A stretch of DNA of 64,000 nucleotides, from positions 186,001 through 250,000 of the forward strand of contig NZ_ATLO01000004.1 of assembly GCF_000416235.1 (NCBI RefSeq), written 5' to 3'. The notes under the pieces were generated by a model. The model ran no database searches. It saw only the letters and a program-made list of their open reading frames with translations, and was not told the origin of the DNA. Of the stretch, positions 20,108 through 29,477 are shown in pieces. The position numbers and the translations under genes were made by a program. This stretch comes from Pseudomonas sp. CFII64 (lineage in GTDB: Bacteria; Pseudomonadota; Gammaproteobacteria; Pseudomonadales; Pseudomonadaceae). Every line of letters starts with the position of its first letter. The stretch's first letter is position 1.

Positions 20108-20221
20108 TGGCTGACGCCTGCTTGCGCGCAGGCTCTCCTTGCTTGAAGAAAACTCCCACAGTCAGACCGCGTGATCCTGACATTGCTCAGAACAATTTCA
20201 CGCGGCCTGGCACATCTCGAC

Positions 20222-20791
20222 TCAGTCGACGCGCTTGGCGGACTTGATCAGGATCGGGTCCAACGGCACGTTTTGCATGCCACCTTTGTTGCCGGCCTGG
20301 GCGTTGACGATCTGGTCGACCACGTCCATGCCCTTGACCACTTTGCCGAACACCGCATAGCCGAAATCACGACCGCCATGATCAAGCATAGCGTTGTCAC
20401 TGGTATTGATGAAAAACTGGCTGGTGGCAGAATCGACAACCGAAGTGCGCGCCATGGCCAGCGTGCCGCGCACGTTGTGCAGGCCGTTATTCGCTTCGTT
20501 CTTGATCGGGTCCTTGGTCGGTTTTTGCGTCATCTGTGCAGTGAAGCCGCCGCCCTGGGCCATGAAGCCGGGAATGACGCGGTGGAAAATGGTGTTGGTG
20601 TAGAAGCCGCTGTCGACGTAGCCCAGAAAGTTCTGGGTGCTGATTGGCGCCTTGGCATCGGCGAGTTCGATTTCAATCGCGCCAAAGCTGGTGTCGAGCA
20701 CGACGTGGGTCGGCTTGGCGGGTGCGGTGGCAGCCATCAGATTGGCGGCAAAAAGCACGGAGCAGGCGGCGATAGCGATTTTTTTCAACAT
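20222..20791 (-). CDS. ppiA: Periplasmic peptidyl-prolyl cis-trans isomerase (cyclophilin)
   Basis: Protein of 189 residues with a signal peptide ([20 protein letters not shown]). The cyclophilin core is clear: [31 protein letters not shown] and [17 protein letters not shown]. It catalyses proline isomerisation during folding of exported proteins. An AGGA site lies upstream of the ATG. It is 114 bases after the ABC transporter start on the same strand, with its own likely promoter. The assignment to PpiA rather than cytosolic PpiB rests on the signal peptide. Confidence 0.9.
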   Translation of the reverse strand: MLKKIAIAACSVLFAANLMAATAPAKPTHVVLDTSFGAIEIELADAKAPISTQNFLGYVDSGFYTNTIFHRVIPGFMAQGGGFTAQMTQKPTKDPIKNEANNGLHNVRGTLAMARTSVVDSATSQFFINTSDNAMLDHGGRDFGYAVFGKVVKGMDVVDQIVNAQAGNKGGMQNVPLDPILIKSAKRVD

Positions 20792-20925
20792 GGGTCAGTT
20801 GATCCTGATTGAGGGTTTCGACTGCGATCAGCAATGCGGACATGCTGTGATCCAGTGCGCAAGGTAAGCACGTTTGGCTTTTTTTGCCCAGTGGCCCTAT
20901 GCAAAGGGCTTAGGCGCGGGTTGCT

Positions 20926-21714
20926 TCAGACCGGCACGGCGTCGATGAATTCCAGCACGATGCGATTGAATTCGTCGACCTGGTCCAGCGGCGTGGCGTG
21001 CCGGGAATCGTTGATGACGATCAGCTGCGCATTGGCGATCAGGCCCACGTAAGCCTGTTTCAGCGCCACCGGCGTGTAATCCCGATCAGCGCTGATGATC
21101 AGCGTCGGGCACGTAATCCGCGAGAGTTTTTCCTGCACGCCCCAGCCGACAATGGCATCGAAACTGGCCAGGTACGCGCGTTTGTCATTCTCGGCCCATC
21201 GCGTGGCCATCTTGGTGCGCAAATGGGCCTGTTCGGGTTTGGGAAACATATTCTTGCCCAACGCCTTGCCGAGGGTTTCCATGCTCAACAGCCGGGCCAG
21301 GCTCCAGCGTTTGGCCCATTGCCAGACGTCATTGGCGCTCTTGACCTTGACCTGGGGGGCGCTGTTGACGATGCACAGGCTTTTGACCAGCGCCGGATGA
21401 TCCACCGCCAGTTGAAAACTGATCATGCCACCCATGGACAGCCCGACCAGATGCACTGCGGGCAGATTCAAGTACTCGATCAGCGCCAGCACATCGCCAC
21501 TGAAGCCGCGCATGCTGTAGCGTTCCCGGGGTTTGTCGGAGCGCCCATGGCCGCGCATGTCCATGACGATGACGTGATAGTGCGCCGCCAGTGCCGGAAT
21601 CTGGTATTCCCAGTCCCGGCAGCTGGAGCCCAGGCCGTGCAGCAAGAGCAATGGAGCGCCCTGGCCGTATTCCTCGTAATGCAGTGTGCAACCGTCATGT
21701 TCGAAATACGCCAT
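20926..21714 (-). CDS. Alpha/beta-fold hydrolase
   Basis: Protein of 262 residues. Alpha/beta hydrolase features are visible: LLLLHGLGSS oxyanion region, nucleophile elbow GLSMGG, an acid residue in LIISADRDYTP and the catalytic His in DSRHATPLDQ. The family includes esterases, lipases and carboxylactone hydrolases, and the substrate is not determined. The start is set at 21714 because AAGGAG directly abuts the ATG at 21720 but is optimally placed for the second ATG. It lies 13 bases downstream of the LysR gene on the same strand and is probably co-transcribed with it. Confidence 0.85.
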   Translation of the reverse strand: MAYFEHDGCTLHYEEYGQGAPLLLLHGLGSSCRDWEYQIPALAAHYHVIVMDMRGHGRSDKPRERYSMRGFSGDVLALIEYLNLPAVHLVGLSMGGMISFQLAVDHPALVKSLCIVNSAPQVKVKSANDVWQWAKRWSLARLLSMETLGKALGKNMFPKPEQAHLRTKMATRWAENDKRAYLASFDAIVGWGVQEKLSRITCPTLIISADRDYTPVALKQAYVGLIANAQLIVINDSRHATPLDQVDEFNRIVLEFIDAVPV

Positions 21715-21727
21715 GGACATCTCCTTG

Positions 21728-22651
21728 TCAGGCTTGTTGAGGTGCTGCGAAAGGTGCGGTCAGTGGCGCGGTGTCGAACGTGCGGATCAACTCGATGAGG
21801 ATCTGCGTTGCCGGGCCCAGTGGTTTGTCCTTGCTGGAATAAAGATAGAAGGTCGGGCTGCGGCTGCCGCCTTTATCCAGCGGCAAGGCCTTAAGCACGC
21901 CTTCCTTGAGTTCGCGTTCAATCAGGTGTCGAGGCAACCACGCGAAACCCAGGCCGCTGCTGACGAACGTTGCGGCGGTCGCCAGGCTGCCGACCGTCCA
22001 GCGCTGCTCAGCGCCAAGCCAGCCAACGTCCCGAGGCTGATTGCGGCCCGAGTCGCGAATCACCACCTGCAGCTGGCTTTCCAGATCCTGGAAATTCACC
22101 TCGCGCTGCAACTGGTGCAGGGGATGTTCCGGATGCGCGACAGCGACGAATTCCACGCTGCTCATTTCCGTGCCCAGATAACCCGGAATGCTGAAACCAC
22201 TGATTGCCAGGTCGGCAACGCCTTCGAGCAGCACTTCTTCCACGCCGGACAGCACTTCCTCACGCAGCCGCACCCGACAACCGCGACTCTGGGGCATGAA
22301 CGCGGTCAGGGCCCTGACCAGGCGTGCGTTGGGGTAGGCCGCGTCGACTACCAGACGCACTTCCGCTTCCCAGCCTTGCTCCATGTGATGGGCGAGGTCT
22401 TCGAGTTGACTGGCCTGCTTGACCAATTGCCGTGAGCGGCGCAGCAACACGCCGCCGGCTTCGGTAAGCACGGCCTTGCGCCCGTCGATACGCAGCAACG
22501 GCACACCGAGTTGATCCTGCATGCGCGCCACGGTGTAACTCACCGATGACTGCGACCGATGCAGGGCGTCGGCGGCCTGAGCGAAACCGCCATGGTCGAC
22601 CACGGCCTGCAAGGTGCGCCATTGATCAAGGGTCACGCGGGGCGCTTTCAT
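21728..22651 (-). CDS. LysR-family transcriptional regulator
   Basis: Protein of 307 residues with the N-terminal winged HTH (TLDQWRTLQAVVDHGGFAQA, SQSSVSYTVARMQDQLG) and a C-terminal effector-binding domain. The true start is the ATG at 22651, which has AAGGAG six bases upstream. Longer in-frame extensions run into the divergent gene. It faces the secreted-protein gene at 22710 across 58 bases, so it may control that gene and azoreductase further on, while the hydrolase lies in its own transcript. The inducer is unknown. Confidence 0.88.
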   Translation of the reverse strand: MKAPRVTLDQWRTLQAVVDHGGFAQAADALHRSQSSVSYTVARMQDQLGVPLLRIDGRKAVLTEAGGVLLRRSRQLVKQASQLEDLAHHMEQGWEAEVRLVVDAAYPNARLVRALTAFMPQSRGCRVRLREEVLSGVEEVLLEGVADLAISGFSIPGYLGTEMSSVEFVAVAHPEHPLHQLQREVNFQDLESQLQVVIRDSGRNQPRDVGWLGAEQRWTVGSLATAATFVSSGLGFAWLPRHLIERELKEGVLKALPLDKGGSRSPTFYLYSSKDKPLGPATQILIELIRTFDTAPLTAPFAAPQQA

Positions 22652-22709
22652 CTGTAGCTCCTTCTTACGCTTTGTCCTAATCTGCCAATCCCCTCTTGGA
22701 GACTGCCCG

Positions 22710-23024
22710 ATGAACAGAATCTGTTGTGTGTTGCTGGCCATGCTGCCGCTGAGCGCCTGGGCGTATCCCATCGAAGTGGAAAAATACTATCAAGGCGTCG
22801 ACATCGACTACACCAGCCATGACACGTTTTACGATACCGGCGCCATCACCGTGAACAACTACGGCAGCGTCCCGGCCAAATGCCGCGTGGTGTTTCAGAA
22901 TGGTCCGGAGGCGCCCAAGACGCGCCGCGTGACCGTCGCCGCGAAAAAAAGCGTGGACGTGTCGGCCAAGTTCAACCGCAGCATTATCAAGCTGCGCATC
23001 AAGCTCAGCTGCGAACCGGAATAA
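22710..23024 (+). CDS. Small secreted protein of unknown function
   Basis: Protein of 104 residues with a signal peptide (MNRICCVLLAMLPLSAWA). The mature part is about 85 residues, beta-rich, with a Lys/Arg-rich stretch (KTRRVTVAAKKSVDVSAKF) and two cysteines (at AKCRVVF and LSCEPE) that could form a disulfide. I recall such proteins being mislabelled as '3-phosphoglycerate kinase' in Pseudomonas; nothing here supports a kinase. It is transcribed divergently from the LysR gene. Confidence 0.75.
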   Translation: MNRICCVLLAMLPLSAWAYPIEVEKYYQGVDIDYTSHDTFYDTGAITVNNYGSVPAKCRVVFQNGPEAPKTRRVTVAAKKSVDVSAKFNRSIIKLRIKLSCEPE

Positions 23025-23186
23025 TCACTCGTCGGGCGTCAAACTGGGTAAGAGAGTAGAGCGCCCCTCTCGATAAAACAAATTTTTAGATGTTTAACAG
23101 CGGATTTTTACGCTTTTTAATCGATACAGCCTGCTCTACTCTGCACTCCATCGACTCAAGACATTCTTCGATGGAGGCACCGCCCC

Positions 23187-23786
23187 ATGTCCCGCGTACT
23201 GATCATTGAAAGCAGCGCCCGCCAGCAGGATTCCGTCTCTCGCCAATTGACTCAACAGTTCATTGGCCAGTGGCGAGCAGCGCATCCCGACGATCAACTG
23301 ACGGTCCACGACCTTGCCACCAAGCAGGTGCCGCATCTGGATGCCACGTTGCTGGGCGGCTGGATGAAGCCTTCAGAGCAGCGCACCACGACCGAACAGG
23401 CCGCGCTGGATCGCTCCAATCAGTTGACTGACGAATTGGTGGCGGCGGATGTGCTGGTGCTTGCAGCGCCCATGTACAACTTCGCTATCCCCAGCACGCT
23501 CAAAGCCTGGTTCGACCATGTGCTGCGTGCCGGTATCACCTTCAAGTACGGCGAAACCGGGCCGCAAGGCTTATTGGTCGGCAAGCGCGCCTTTGTCCTG
23601 ACCGCCCGTGGCGGCATTTATGCAGGCAGCAGCCTTGATCATCAGGAACCGTACCTGCGCCAGGTGCTGGGTTTTATCGGCATCCATGACGTCACGTTCA
23701 TTCACGCCGAAGGCCTGAACATGGGCGGCGACTTCGTTGAAAAAGGCATGAACCAAGCCATCGCCAAACTCGCCCAGGTCGCCTGA
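23187..23786 (+). CDS. azoR: FMN-dependent NADH-azoreductase
   Basis: Protein of 199 residues with the flavodoxin-like fold of AzoR: N-terminal FMN-phosphate loop ESSARQQDSVSRQL, LAAPMYNFAIPSTLKAWFD, AGITFKYGETGPQGL and TARGGIYAG. The enzyme reduces azo dyes and quinones with NADH in the cytosol and often responds to thiol or quinone stress. GATGGAGGC lies before the ATG. An AT-rich stretch (about 23065-23130) upstream probably holds the promoter, and a strong terminator follows the gene. The nearby LysR gene is a plausible regulator, by inference only. Confidence 0.92.
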   Translation: MSRVLIIESSARQQDSVSRQLTQQFIGQWRAAHPDDQLTVHDLATKQVPHLDATLLGGWMKPSEQRTTTEQAALDRSNQLTDELVAADVLVLAAPMYNFAIPSTLKAWFDHVLRAGITFKYGETGPQGLLVGKRAFVLTARGGIYAGSSLDHQEPYLRQVLGFIGIHDVTFIHAEGLNMGGDFVEKGMNQAIAKLAQVA

Positions 23787-23837
23787 CCCCGCTGCACTGC
23801 AGATTTCCCCTTGGCACCCGCCGCTCCTGGGTGCGTG

Positions 23838-23876
23838 GCCCGATTGACCCCTCTTTGGCGGTCATCGGGCTTTTTT
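23838..23876 (+). terminator. Intrinsic terminator after azoR
   Basis: GCCCGATTGACC (from 23838) pairs with GGTCATCGGGC (ending 23870), followed by TTTTTT at 23871-23876. Confidence 0.85.
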
Positions 23877-23991
23877 CTGTCTGGAATTCAACGGGCCGCT
23901 CAACATTTTTGCGAAATATGACTAGACTCGGTTGCTAGCTGAATCGATTAACCCGTTGCGCAAAATCATAATTCCAATAAGGACCGCCCTC

Positions 23992-25206
23992 ATGAAACCC
24001 CTTTCCCTGCTGCTCGGCCTCGGCGCCATTACCGCCGCCTCCAACGTTTTCGCCTGGGATTACGTCTTGCTCGATGCCGACAAGGCCGCGCAAAACCAGC
24101 AAATCACCAGCGCCCAACTCGGCGTGAAGACCGACAAACCTTTTTCCGTGACTATGCGCACCCTGCACGGCGGGCGTCAGGAAGGGGTGAGCATCATCGA
24201 TATCGACAACGGCACGATGAAACTCTCGGTCGTGCCCACGCGCGGCATGAACGTATTGCGCGCTTCGGTGGGCGACGTAAGGATGGGCTGGGATTCGCCA
24301 GTCAAGGATGTGGTCAATCCGGCATTCATCGAACTCAACGGCCGTGGCGGGTTGGGCTGGCTCGAAGGCTTCAATGAGTTGGTCACGCGCTGCGGCTACG
24401 AATGGGTCGGGCATCCGGGCATGGACAATGGCGAACTGCTGACCCTGCACGGTCGCGCGGCGAATATCCCGGCGAGCAAAGTCACCTTGCACATCGACGA
24501 AAAGCCGCCTTATGCAATCAGCCTCAAGGGTGAACTTCAGGAACAGGCTTTCAAGAAAGTCGACTTCACCGTGCAGACCGAACTGGTCACCGAACCCGGC
24601 AGCGCGCGCTTTACCCTCAATGACACGCTGACCAACAACGGCGACTATCCGAAGGAATATCAGGCGCTGTATCACAGCAACTTCAGCACGCCATTCCTGG
24701 AGCAGGGCGCACGTTTCGAAGCGCCGGTGAAGCAGGTTTCGCCATTCAATGACAAGGCCAAAGGTGATCTGGCTGACTGGCAGACATACCGCGCGCCGAC
24801 GCCGGACTACGACGAAACCGTCTACAACGTGGTGCCTTACGCGGATGACAAGGGCGACACGCTGACCGTGCTGCACAATAAAGCCGGCAGCCTTGGCGTC
24901 GCAGTGGGCTTCAATACCCAGCAGTTGCCAGTGTTCTCCCTGTGGAAAAATACCGACACCCAAGGCCAGGGCTATGTGACCGGGCTGGAGCCGGGCACCA
25001 GTTTTTCCTACAACCGTCGCTACCAGCGCCCATTGAGCCTGGTGCCGACCATCGGCCCGAAACAACAGCGTCAGTTCCAGATCAGCTACAGCCTGCTGGC
25101 CGATAAAGGCGCGGTGGACCAGGCTTTGGGGCAGATCAAAACCATTCAGGCCGGACGCAGCACCGAAGTGCGCAATGAGCCGTTGGTGGATTTGACCAAG
25201 GAGTAA
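23992..25206 (+). CDS. Secreted aldose-1-epimerase-like protein (DUF4432)
   Basis: Protein of 404 residues starting at the ATG at 23992, which begins a signal peptide (MKPLSLLLGLGAITAASN, cleavage near VFA). An in-frame start 20 codons upstream would bury that signal peptide. The body matches the DUF4432/galactose-mutarotase-like fold: VVPTRGMNVLRA, GGLGWLEGFNELVTRCG, LLTLHGRAANIPAS, YHSNFSTPF and GLEPGTSF. Family members bind sugars and are predicted epimerases. A periplasmic location is inferred from the signal peptide. An AAGGA site lies upstream. It is followed by a REPIN rather than a terminator. Confidence 0.82.
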   Translation: MKPLSLLLGLGAITAASNVFAWDYVLLDADKAAQNQQITSAQLGVKTDKPFSVTMRTLHGGRQEGVSIIDIDNGTMKLSVVPTRGMNVLRASVGDVRMGWDSPVKDVVNPAFIELNGRGGLGWLEGFNELVTRCGYEWVGHPGMDNGELLTLHGRAANIPASKVTLHIDEKPPYAISLKGELQEQAFKKVDFTVQTELVTEPGSARFTLNDTLTNNGDYPKEYQALYHSNFSTPFLEQGARFEAPVKQVSPFNDKAKGDLADWQTYRAPTPDYDETVYNVVPYADDKGDTLTVLHNKAGSLGVAVGFNTQQLPVFSLWKNTDTQGQGYVTGLEPGTSFSYNRRYQRPLSLVPTIGPKQQRQFQISYSLLADKGAVDQALGQIKTIQAGRSTEVRNEPLVDLTKE

Positions 25207-25223
25207 GACGCAAAGTCCGACTC

Positions 25224-25301
25224 GTAGGACCGGCTTTAGCCGGGAGGTCGCTGCAGTTGCTGCAAATGGGCTGACCTCCTCCCGGCTGAAGCCGGTCCTA
25301 T
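25224..25301. repeat. REPIN, family C
   Basis: Inverted arms beginning GTAGGACCGGCTTTAGCC and ending with the complementary GGCTGAAGCCGGTCCTA. The same family recurs at 30070-30141, 34050-34126, 42744-42802 and twice in 48347-48585. Confidence 0.8.
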
Positions 25302-25377
25302 GTATGGACTCGCCCATAAAAAAATGACACCCAAACCCCAAAACCGCTAAGGTCGCCGGCTTCAATCGGGGGCGCAT

Positions 25378-26241
25378 ATGGGTTATCTACTTTTCGTGAC
25401 GCTGATTCAGGCGTTGTCCTTCAGCCTGATCGGCGTTTATCTGGCAGGTCATGTCGACAGCTACTTTGCCGTGCTGATTCGCGTGGTACTGGCCGGGCTG
25501 GTGTTTATTCCGCTGACCCGCTGGCGTCAGGTCGAGCCGGGTTTCATGCGTGGCATGTTGCTGATCGGCGCGCTGCAATTCGGCATCACTTACGTGTGTC
25601 TGTACCTGAGCTTTCGGGTATTGACGGTGCCGGAAGTCTTGCTGTTCACCATTCTTACGCCGTTGCACGTCACGCTGATCGAGGATGCACTCAATCGACG
25701 CTTCAACCCTTGGGCTTTGTTGGCGGCACTGGTCGCGGTGCTCGGCGCCGGGGTGATTCGCTATGACGGCATCGACGGCAATTTCCTCGGCGGCTTCCTG
25801 CTGCTGCAAGTCGCCAACTTCACCTACGCCGCCGGGCAAGTGCTCTACAAACACTTGGTAGCGCGCTATCCCAGCGACCTGCCGCACTACCGGCGCTTCG
25901 GCTATTTCTACCTGGGCGCGCTGATCATCGCCTTGCCCGCGTTCCTGATGTTCGGCAACCCCCAACACCTGCCCGACGCGCCGCAGCAATGGCTGGTTTT
26001 GCTGTTCCTGGGTCTGTGTTCGACAGCGTTGGGGATGTATTGGTGGAATAAGGGGGCGTGCCTGGTCAGCGGCGGGACTCTGGCGGTGATGAACAACCTT
26101 CATGTACCCATCGGGCTGCTCATCAACTTGCTGATTTGGAACCGCCATGAGGATTTGGGTCGCTTGTTCATCGGCGGGGCGGTCATCGTGGCTTCGGTGT
26201 GGATCAGCCGCTTGGGCGTGAAAAAGCCTCGATTAACATGA
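25378..26241 (+). CDS. EamA/DMT-family metabolite transporter
   Basis: Protein of 287 residues with about ten hydrophobic helices in two EamA repeats (for example LFVTLIQALSFSLIGVYLAG at the N-terminus and GTLAVMNNLHVPIGLLINLL near residue 240). The pattern fits carboxylate/amino acid/amine exporters of the drug/metabolite transporter superfamily in the inner membrane. The substrate is not identifiable. The start ATG follows GGGGG nine bases upstream. No regulator is adjacent. Confidence 0.87.
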   Translation: MGYLLFVTLIQALSFSLIGVYLAGHVDSYFAVLIRVVLAGLVFIPLTRWRQVEPGFMRGMLLIGALQFGITYVCLYLSFRVLTVPEVLLFTILTPLHVTLIEDALNRRFNPWALLAALVAVLGAGVIRYDGIDGNFLGGFLLLQVANFTYAAGQVLYKHLVARYPSDLPHYRRFGYFYLGALIIALPAFLMFGNPQHLPDAPQQWLVLLFLGLCSTALGMYWWNKGACLVSGGTLAVMNNLHVPIGLLINLLIWNRHEDLGRLFIGGAVIVASVWISRLGVKKPRLT

Positions 26242-26259
26242 TCTGATTTGGCCTTCCTC

Positions 26260-26279
26260 GCCAACAAGTTGGCTCCTAC
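26260..26279. repeat. Single REP-like hairpin
   Basis: GCCAACAAGTTGGC is a perfect short palindrome followed by TCCTAC, the tail shared by the other REP families. It sits between two convergent genes. Confidence 0.5.
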
Positions 26280-26281
26280 AG

Positions 26282-27547
26282 TCAGGACTCAGGGACCCGC
26301 TGGGCCAACCCCGCGCGCATATCCATCCCGCTCGGTTGTTGATAGAGGCTCAAGCCAAATTCCGGCAACACCGCCAGCAGGTAATCGAAAATATCGCCTT
26401 GAATGCGCTCGTATTCGCCCCAGACGGTGGTGCGCGTAAAGCAGTAGATTTCCAGCGGCACGCCCAATGCTGAGGCTTCCAGCTGGCGGACCATGCAGGT
26501 CATGTCGGGATGAATGTCGGGATGGCTTTTCAGATAGGCCAGCGCGTAGGCGCGGAAGGTGCCGATGTTGGTCATCCGGCGCCGGTTGGCCGATAGCTGC
26601 GCCACGTTGCCCTGCGCCTGATTCCAGGCCAGCAGTTCGGCCTGTTTGCGGCTGATGTAGTCGGTCAGCAAATGCACCTGGCTCAGATGCCGCTCTTCTT
26701 CGTCGCTCACGAAACGTACGCCGCTGGCATCGATGAACAGACTGCGCTTGATGCGCCTGCCGCCTGACTGCTGCATGCCGCGCCAGTTCTTGAATGACTC
26801 GGACATCAGGCGCCAGGTCGGAATCGAGACGATGGTTTTATCGAAGTTCTGCACCTTGACCGTATGCAGCGTGATGTCCACCACATCGCCGTCGGCACCG
26901 ACTTGCGGCATTTCGATCCAGTCGCCGACGCGCAGCATGTCGTTGCTGGTCAACTGCACGCTGGCCACGAACGACAGCAGCGTGTCCTTGTAGACCAACA
27001 GGATGACCGCCGACATGGCGCCAAGCCCGGAGAGCAGCAACAGCGGCGAGCGGTCGATGAGCGTGGCGACAATGATGATGGCGGCGAAGATATACAGAAT
27101 CATCTTCGCCAGCTGCACATAACCCTTGATCGAGCGCGTGCGGGCGTGAGTGGTGCGCGCATAAATGTCGAGCAGCGCATTGAGCAGCGCACCCATGGCC
27201 AGGGTCATGAACAGAATGGTGAAGGCCAGCGCGACGTTGCCAATCACATTCTTGCCGGTGGCGCTCAGGTCGGGCACCAGATTCAGGCCGAACTGGATCA
27301 CCAGCGACGGCGTTATCTGCGCCAGGCGCTGGAAAACCTTGTTGTGCAGAAAATCATTGAGCCAGTGCAGCGCCGGTTGCCTGCCGAGCATTTTCATGGC
27401 GTAGAGAATAAGGAAGCGCGCGACTCTGCCGAGTGCGAACGCCGCAATCAGCAACAGCAAAAGGCCGAGACTCGCGTGCAGCACCGGATGTTGATCCAGC
27501 ACATCCCAAAGTTTCTGCACCCGCAGCCATAGCGATTGAATATCCAT
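26282..27547 (-). CDS. Mechanosensitive channel of the MscS superfamily, YbdG/MscM type
   Basis: Protein of 421 residues, close to E. coli YbdG in length. About five N-terminal membrane helices are followed by the pore-lining segment (LLLSGLGAMSAVILLVYKDT) and the beta domain (VGDWIEMPQVGADGDVVDIT, VSIPTWRLMSESFKNW). The soluble tail carries the YbdG-type insertion around RRIKRSLFIDASGVRFVSDE. It is expected to open under hypoosmotic stress as a homoheptamer in the inner membrane. It is convergent with the EamA gene and divergent from the helicase gene across 180 bases. Confidence 0.9.
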   Translation of the reverse strand: MDIQSLWLRVQKLWDVLDQHPVLHASLGLLLLLIAAFALGRVARFLILYAMKMLGRQPALHWLNDFLHNKVFQRLAQITPSLVIQFGLNLVPDLSATGKNVIGNVALAFTILFMTLAMGALLNALLDIYARTTHARTRSIKGYVQLAKMILYIFAAIIIVATLIDRSPLLLLSGLGAMSAVILLVYKDTLLSFVASVQLTSNDMLRVGDWIEMPQVGADGDVVDITLHTVKVQNFDKTIVSIPTWRLMSESFKNWRGMQQSGGRRIKRSLFIDASGVRFVSDEEERHLSQVHLLTDYISRKQAELLAWNQAQGNVAQLSANRRRMTNIGTFRAYALAYLKSHPDIHPDMTCMVRQLEASALGVPLEIYCFTRTTVWGEYERIQGDIFDYLLAVLPEFGLSLYQQPSGMDMRAGLAQRVPES

Positions 27548-27728
27548 GCGACTCTTTAAGACTCCTGAAGAAATTGGCTGCGAATTAGAGCATTCATAGG
27601 CCCGTCTTGGGCGACGTATGGCAAATCGAGTAACAAAATAAGCAGTTAGTCGTAAAGAAACTCGGCCCCGGCGCTCGAAACCGTTAGGCTATGCGCCTGT
27701 ATTTTTGTATTTCGTCGAGGTAGCACCC

Positions 27729-29075
27729 GTGTTTTCCCAATTCGCCCTGCATGAACGCCTGCTGAAAGCCGTGGCCGAGCTTAATTTTGTCGAGCCTACG
27801 CCTGTGCAAGCAGCGGCCATCCCGCTGGCGCTGGAAGGGCGTGACCTGCGGGTGACTGCGCAAACCGGTAGCGGCAAGACTGCGGCTTTTGTATTACCGA
27901 TCCTCAATCGCCTGATGGGCCCGGCCAAGGTTCGCGTCGACATTCGCGCGGTGATCCTGCTGCCGACCCGCGAGCTGGCACAGCAGACGCTGAAAGAAGT
28001 CGAGCGCTTCTCCCAGTTCACCTTCATCAAGGCCGGGTTGATCACTGGTGGCGAAGACTTCAAGGTTCAGGCCGCCATGCTGCGCAAGGTGCCGGACATT
28101 CTGATCGGTACGCCGGGTCGTCTGCTGGAGCAGCTCAATGCCGGCAACCTGGACCTCAAGCAGGTTGAAGTCCTGGTTCTGGACGAAGCCGACCGCATGC
28201 TGGACATGGGTTTTGCCGAAGACGTCGAGCGTCTGGCTGGCGAGTGCCCGAACCGTCAGCAGACCTTGCTGTTCTCGGCCACCACTGGTGGTGCCGGCCT
28301 GCGCGAGATGATCGGCAAAGTGCTGACCGATCCGCAGCACTTGCAGGTCAACAGCGTCAGCGAGCTGGCTTCGGGCACACGCCAGCAAATCATCACCGCC
28401 GACCACAACAGCCATAAAGAGCAGATCGTGCATTGGCTGCTGGCCAACGAGACGTATCAGAAAGCGATTATCTTCACCAATACCAAAGCCATGGCCGACC
28501 GCCTTTACGGGCGTCTGGTGGCGCTGGACTACAAAGCCTTCGTGCTGCACGGCGACAAGGATCAGAAAGACCGCAAGGCAGCGATTGATCGCTTGAAGCA
28601 GGGCGGCACCAAGATCCTCGTGGCGACTGACGTTGCAGCGCGTGGTCTGGACGTTGAAGGCCTGGACATGGTCATCAACTTCGACATGCCGCGCAGTGGC
28701 GACGATTACGTGCACCGCATCGGCCGTACCGGTCGCGCGGGTGGCGAAGGCCTGGCGATTTCGTTGATCTGCCACGGCGACTGGAATCTGATGTCCAGCG
28801 TCGAGCGCTATCTGAAGCAAAGCTTCGAGCGTCGCACCATCAAGGAAGTCAAAGGCTCTTACGGCGGACCGAAGAAGGTCAAGGCGTCCGGCAAGGCGGT
28901 TGGCGTGAAGAAGAAAAAGACCGACGCCAAGGGCGACAAGAAGAAAACCGGCGCCAAGGCCCCGACCAAACGCAAAATCGCCAATCGTCCCAAAACCGAT
29001 GCGTTGTCATTGGTCAGCAAGGACGGCATGGCCCCGTTGAAAAAGCGCAAGCCAGAAGCGCCGGCGGCTGAGTAA
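27729..29075 (+). CDS. DEAD-box ATP-dependent RNA helicase
   Basis: Protein of 448 residues. All core motifs are present: Q-motif region EPTPVQAAAIP, motif I AQTGSGKT, Ia PTRELAQQ, II DEAD, III SAT, and VI HRIGRTGRAG. A Lys-rich tail follows at about 385-448 (VGVKKKKTDAKGDKKKT), which in this family aids RNA binding. The start is read as GTG at 27729 because GAGGT lies seven bases upstream; the in-frame ATG at 27705 has no ribosome binding site. It resembles SrmB/RhlE-group helicases acting in ribosome assembly or RNA decay. Which one cannot be settled by eye. Confidence 0.9.
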   Translation: MFSQFALHERLLKAVAELNFVEPTPVQAAAIPLALEGRDLRVTAQTGSGKTAAFVLPILNRLMGPAKVRVDIRAVILLPTRELAQQTLKEVERFSQFTFIKAGLITGGEDFKVQAAMLRKVPDILIGTPGRLLEQLNAGNLDLKQVEVLVLDEADRMLDMGFAEDVERLAGECPNRQQTLLFSATTGGAGLREMIGKVLTDPQHLQVNSVSELASGTRQQIITADHNSHKEQIVHWLLANETYQKAIIFTNTKAMADRLYGRLVALDYKAFVLHGDKDQKDRKAAIDRLKQGGTKILVATDVAARGLDVEGLDMVINFDMPRSGDDYVHRIGRTGRAGGEGLAISLICHGDWNLMSSVERYLKQSFERRTIKEVKGSYGGPKKVKASGKAVGVKKKKTDAKGDKKKTGAKAPTKRKIANRPKTDALSLVSKDGMAPLKKRKPEAPAAE

Positions 29076-29094
29076 CGATTCATAGCCAAACCCT

Positions 29095-29183
29095 GTAGGA
29101 GCGGATTTATCCGCGAAGGCGATATTCCGGCAGCAGAAGATGTGTCGAATGTATCGGCCCTTCGCGAATGAATTCGCTCCTAC
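29095..29183. repeat. REPIN, family B
   Basis: Arms GTAGGAGCGGATTTATCCGC at 29095-29114 and, inverted, GCGAATGAATTCGCTCCTAC ending 29183. A single copy of the same family is at 38264-38285. Confidence 0.75.
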
Positions 29184-29204
29184 GGGTGATCGGCGGCTAA
29201 CGCG

Positions 29205-29477
29205 CTATTCCGCTTTCTTCTCCGCCGTGTTCAATTCCTTGAGCCGCTGATCAATCAGCTGGCACTTGTCTGGCAGGTCCTTGGACGCTGTCTCCAGATT
29301 CATTTTCTGCAACTCGTCGTTGATCTCCTTGGCCTTGGTCGGATTCTGTTCGGTGAGTTTCTGCACTTCCTTGGCCAGTTGCTCGCGCTTGGCGGTTGCC
29401 TCTTCGGGCGTACATGCCCATGACGGCACGGCGGTCAGCAGGGTCAACGCGGCGGTAATGCTCAACAGGATTTTCAT
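29205..29477 (-). CDS. Small periplasmic helical protein, unknown function
   Basis: Protein of 90 residues with a signal peptide (MKILLSITAALTLLTAVPSW, cleavage after WA). The mature part of about 68 residues is almost all predicted helix with heptad-like charge patterns (REQLAKEVQKLTEQNPTKAK) and two cysteines (ACTPEE, DKCQLI) that may pair. I do not recognise a family with an assigned function. GAGG lies before the ATG. It is separated from the helicase gene by a REPIN. Confidence 0.7.
   Translation of the reverse strand: MKILLSITAALTLLTAVPSWACTPEEATAKREQLAKEVQKLTEQNPTKAKEINDELQKMNLETASKDLPDKCQLIDQRLKELNTAEKKAE

Noticed and set aside
22710..23024. '3-phosphoglycerate kinase' label for the small secreted protein
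   Set aside because: It is 104 residues with a signal peptide and has none of the phosphoglycerate kinase motifs.
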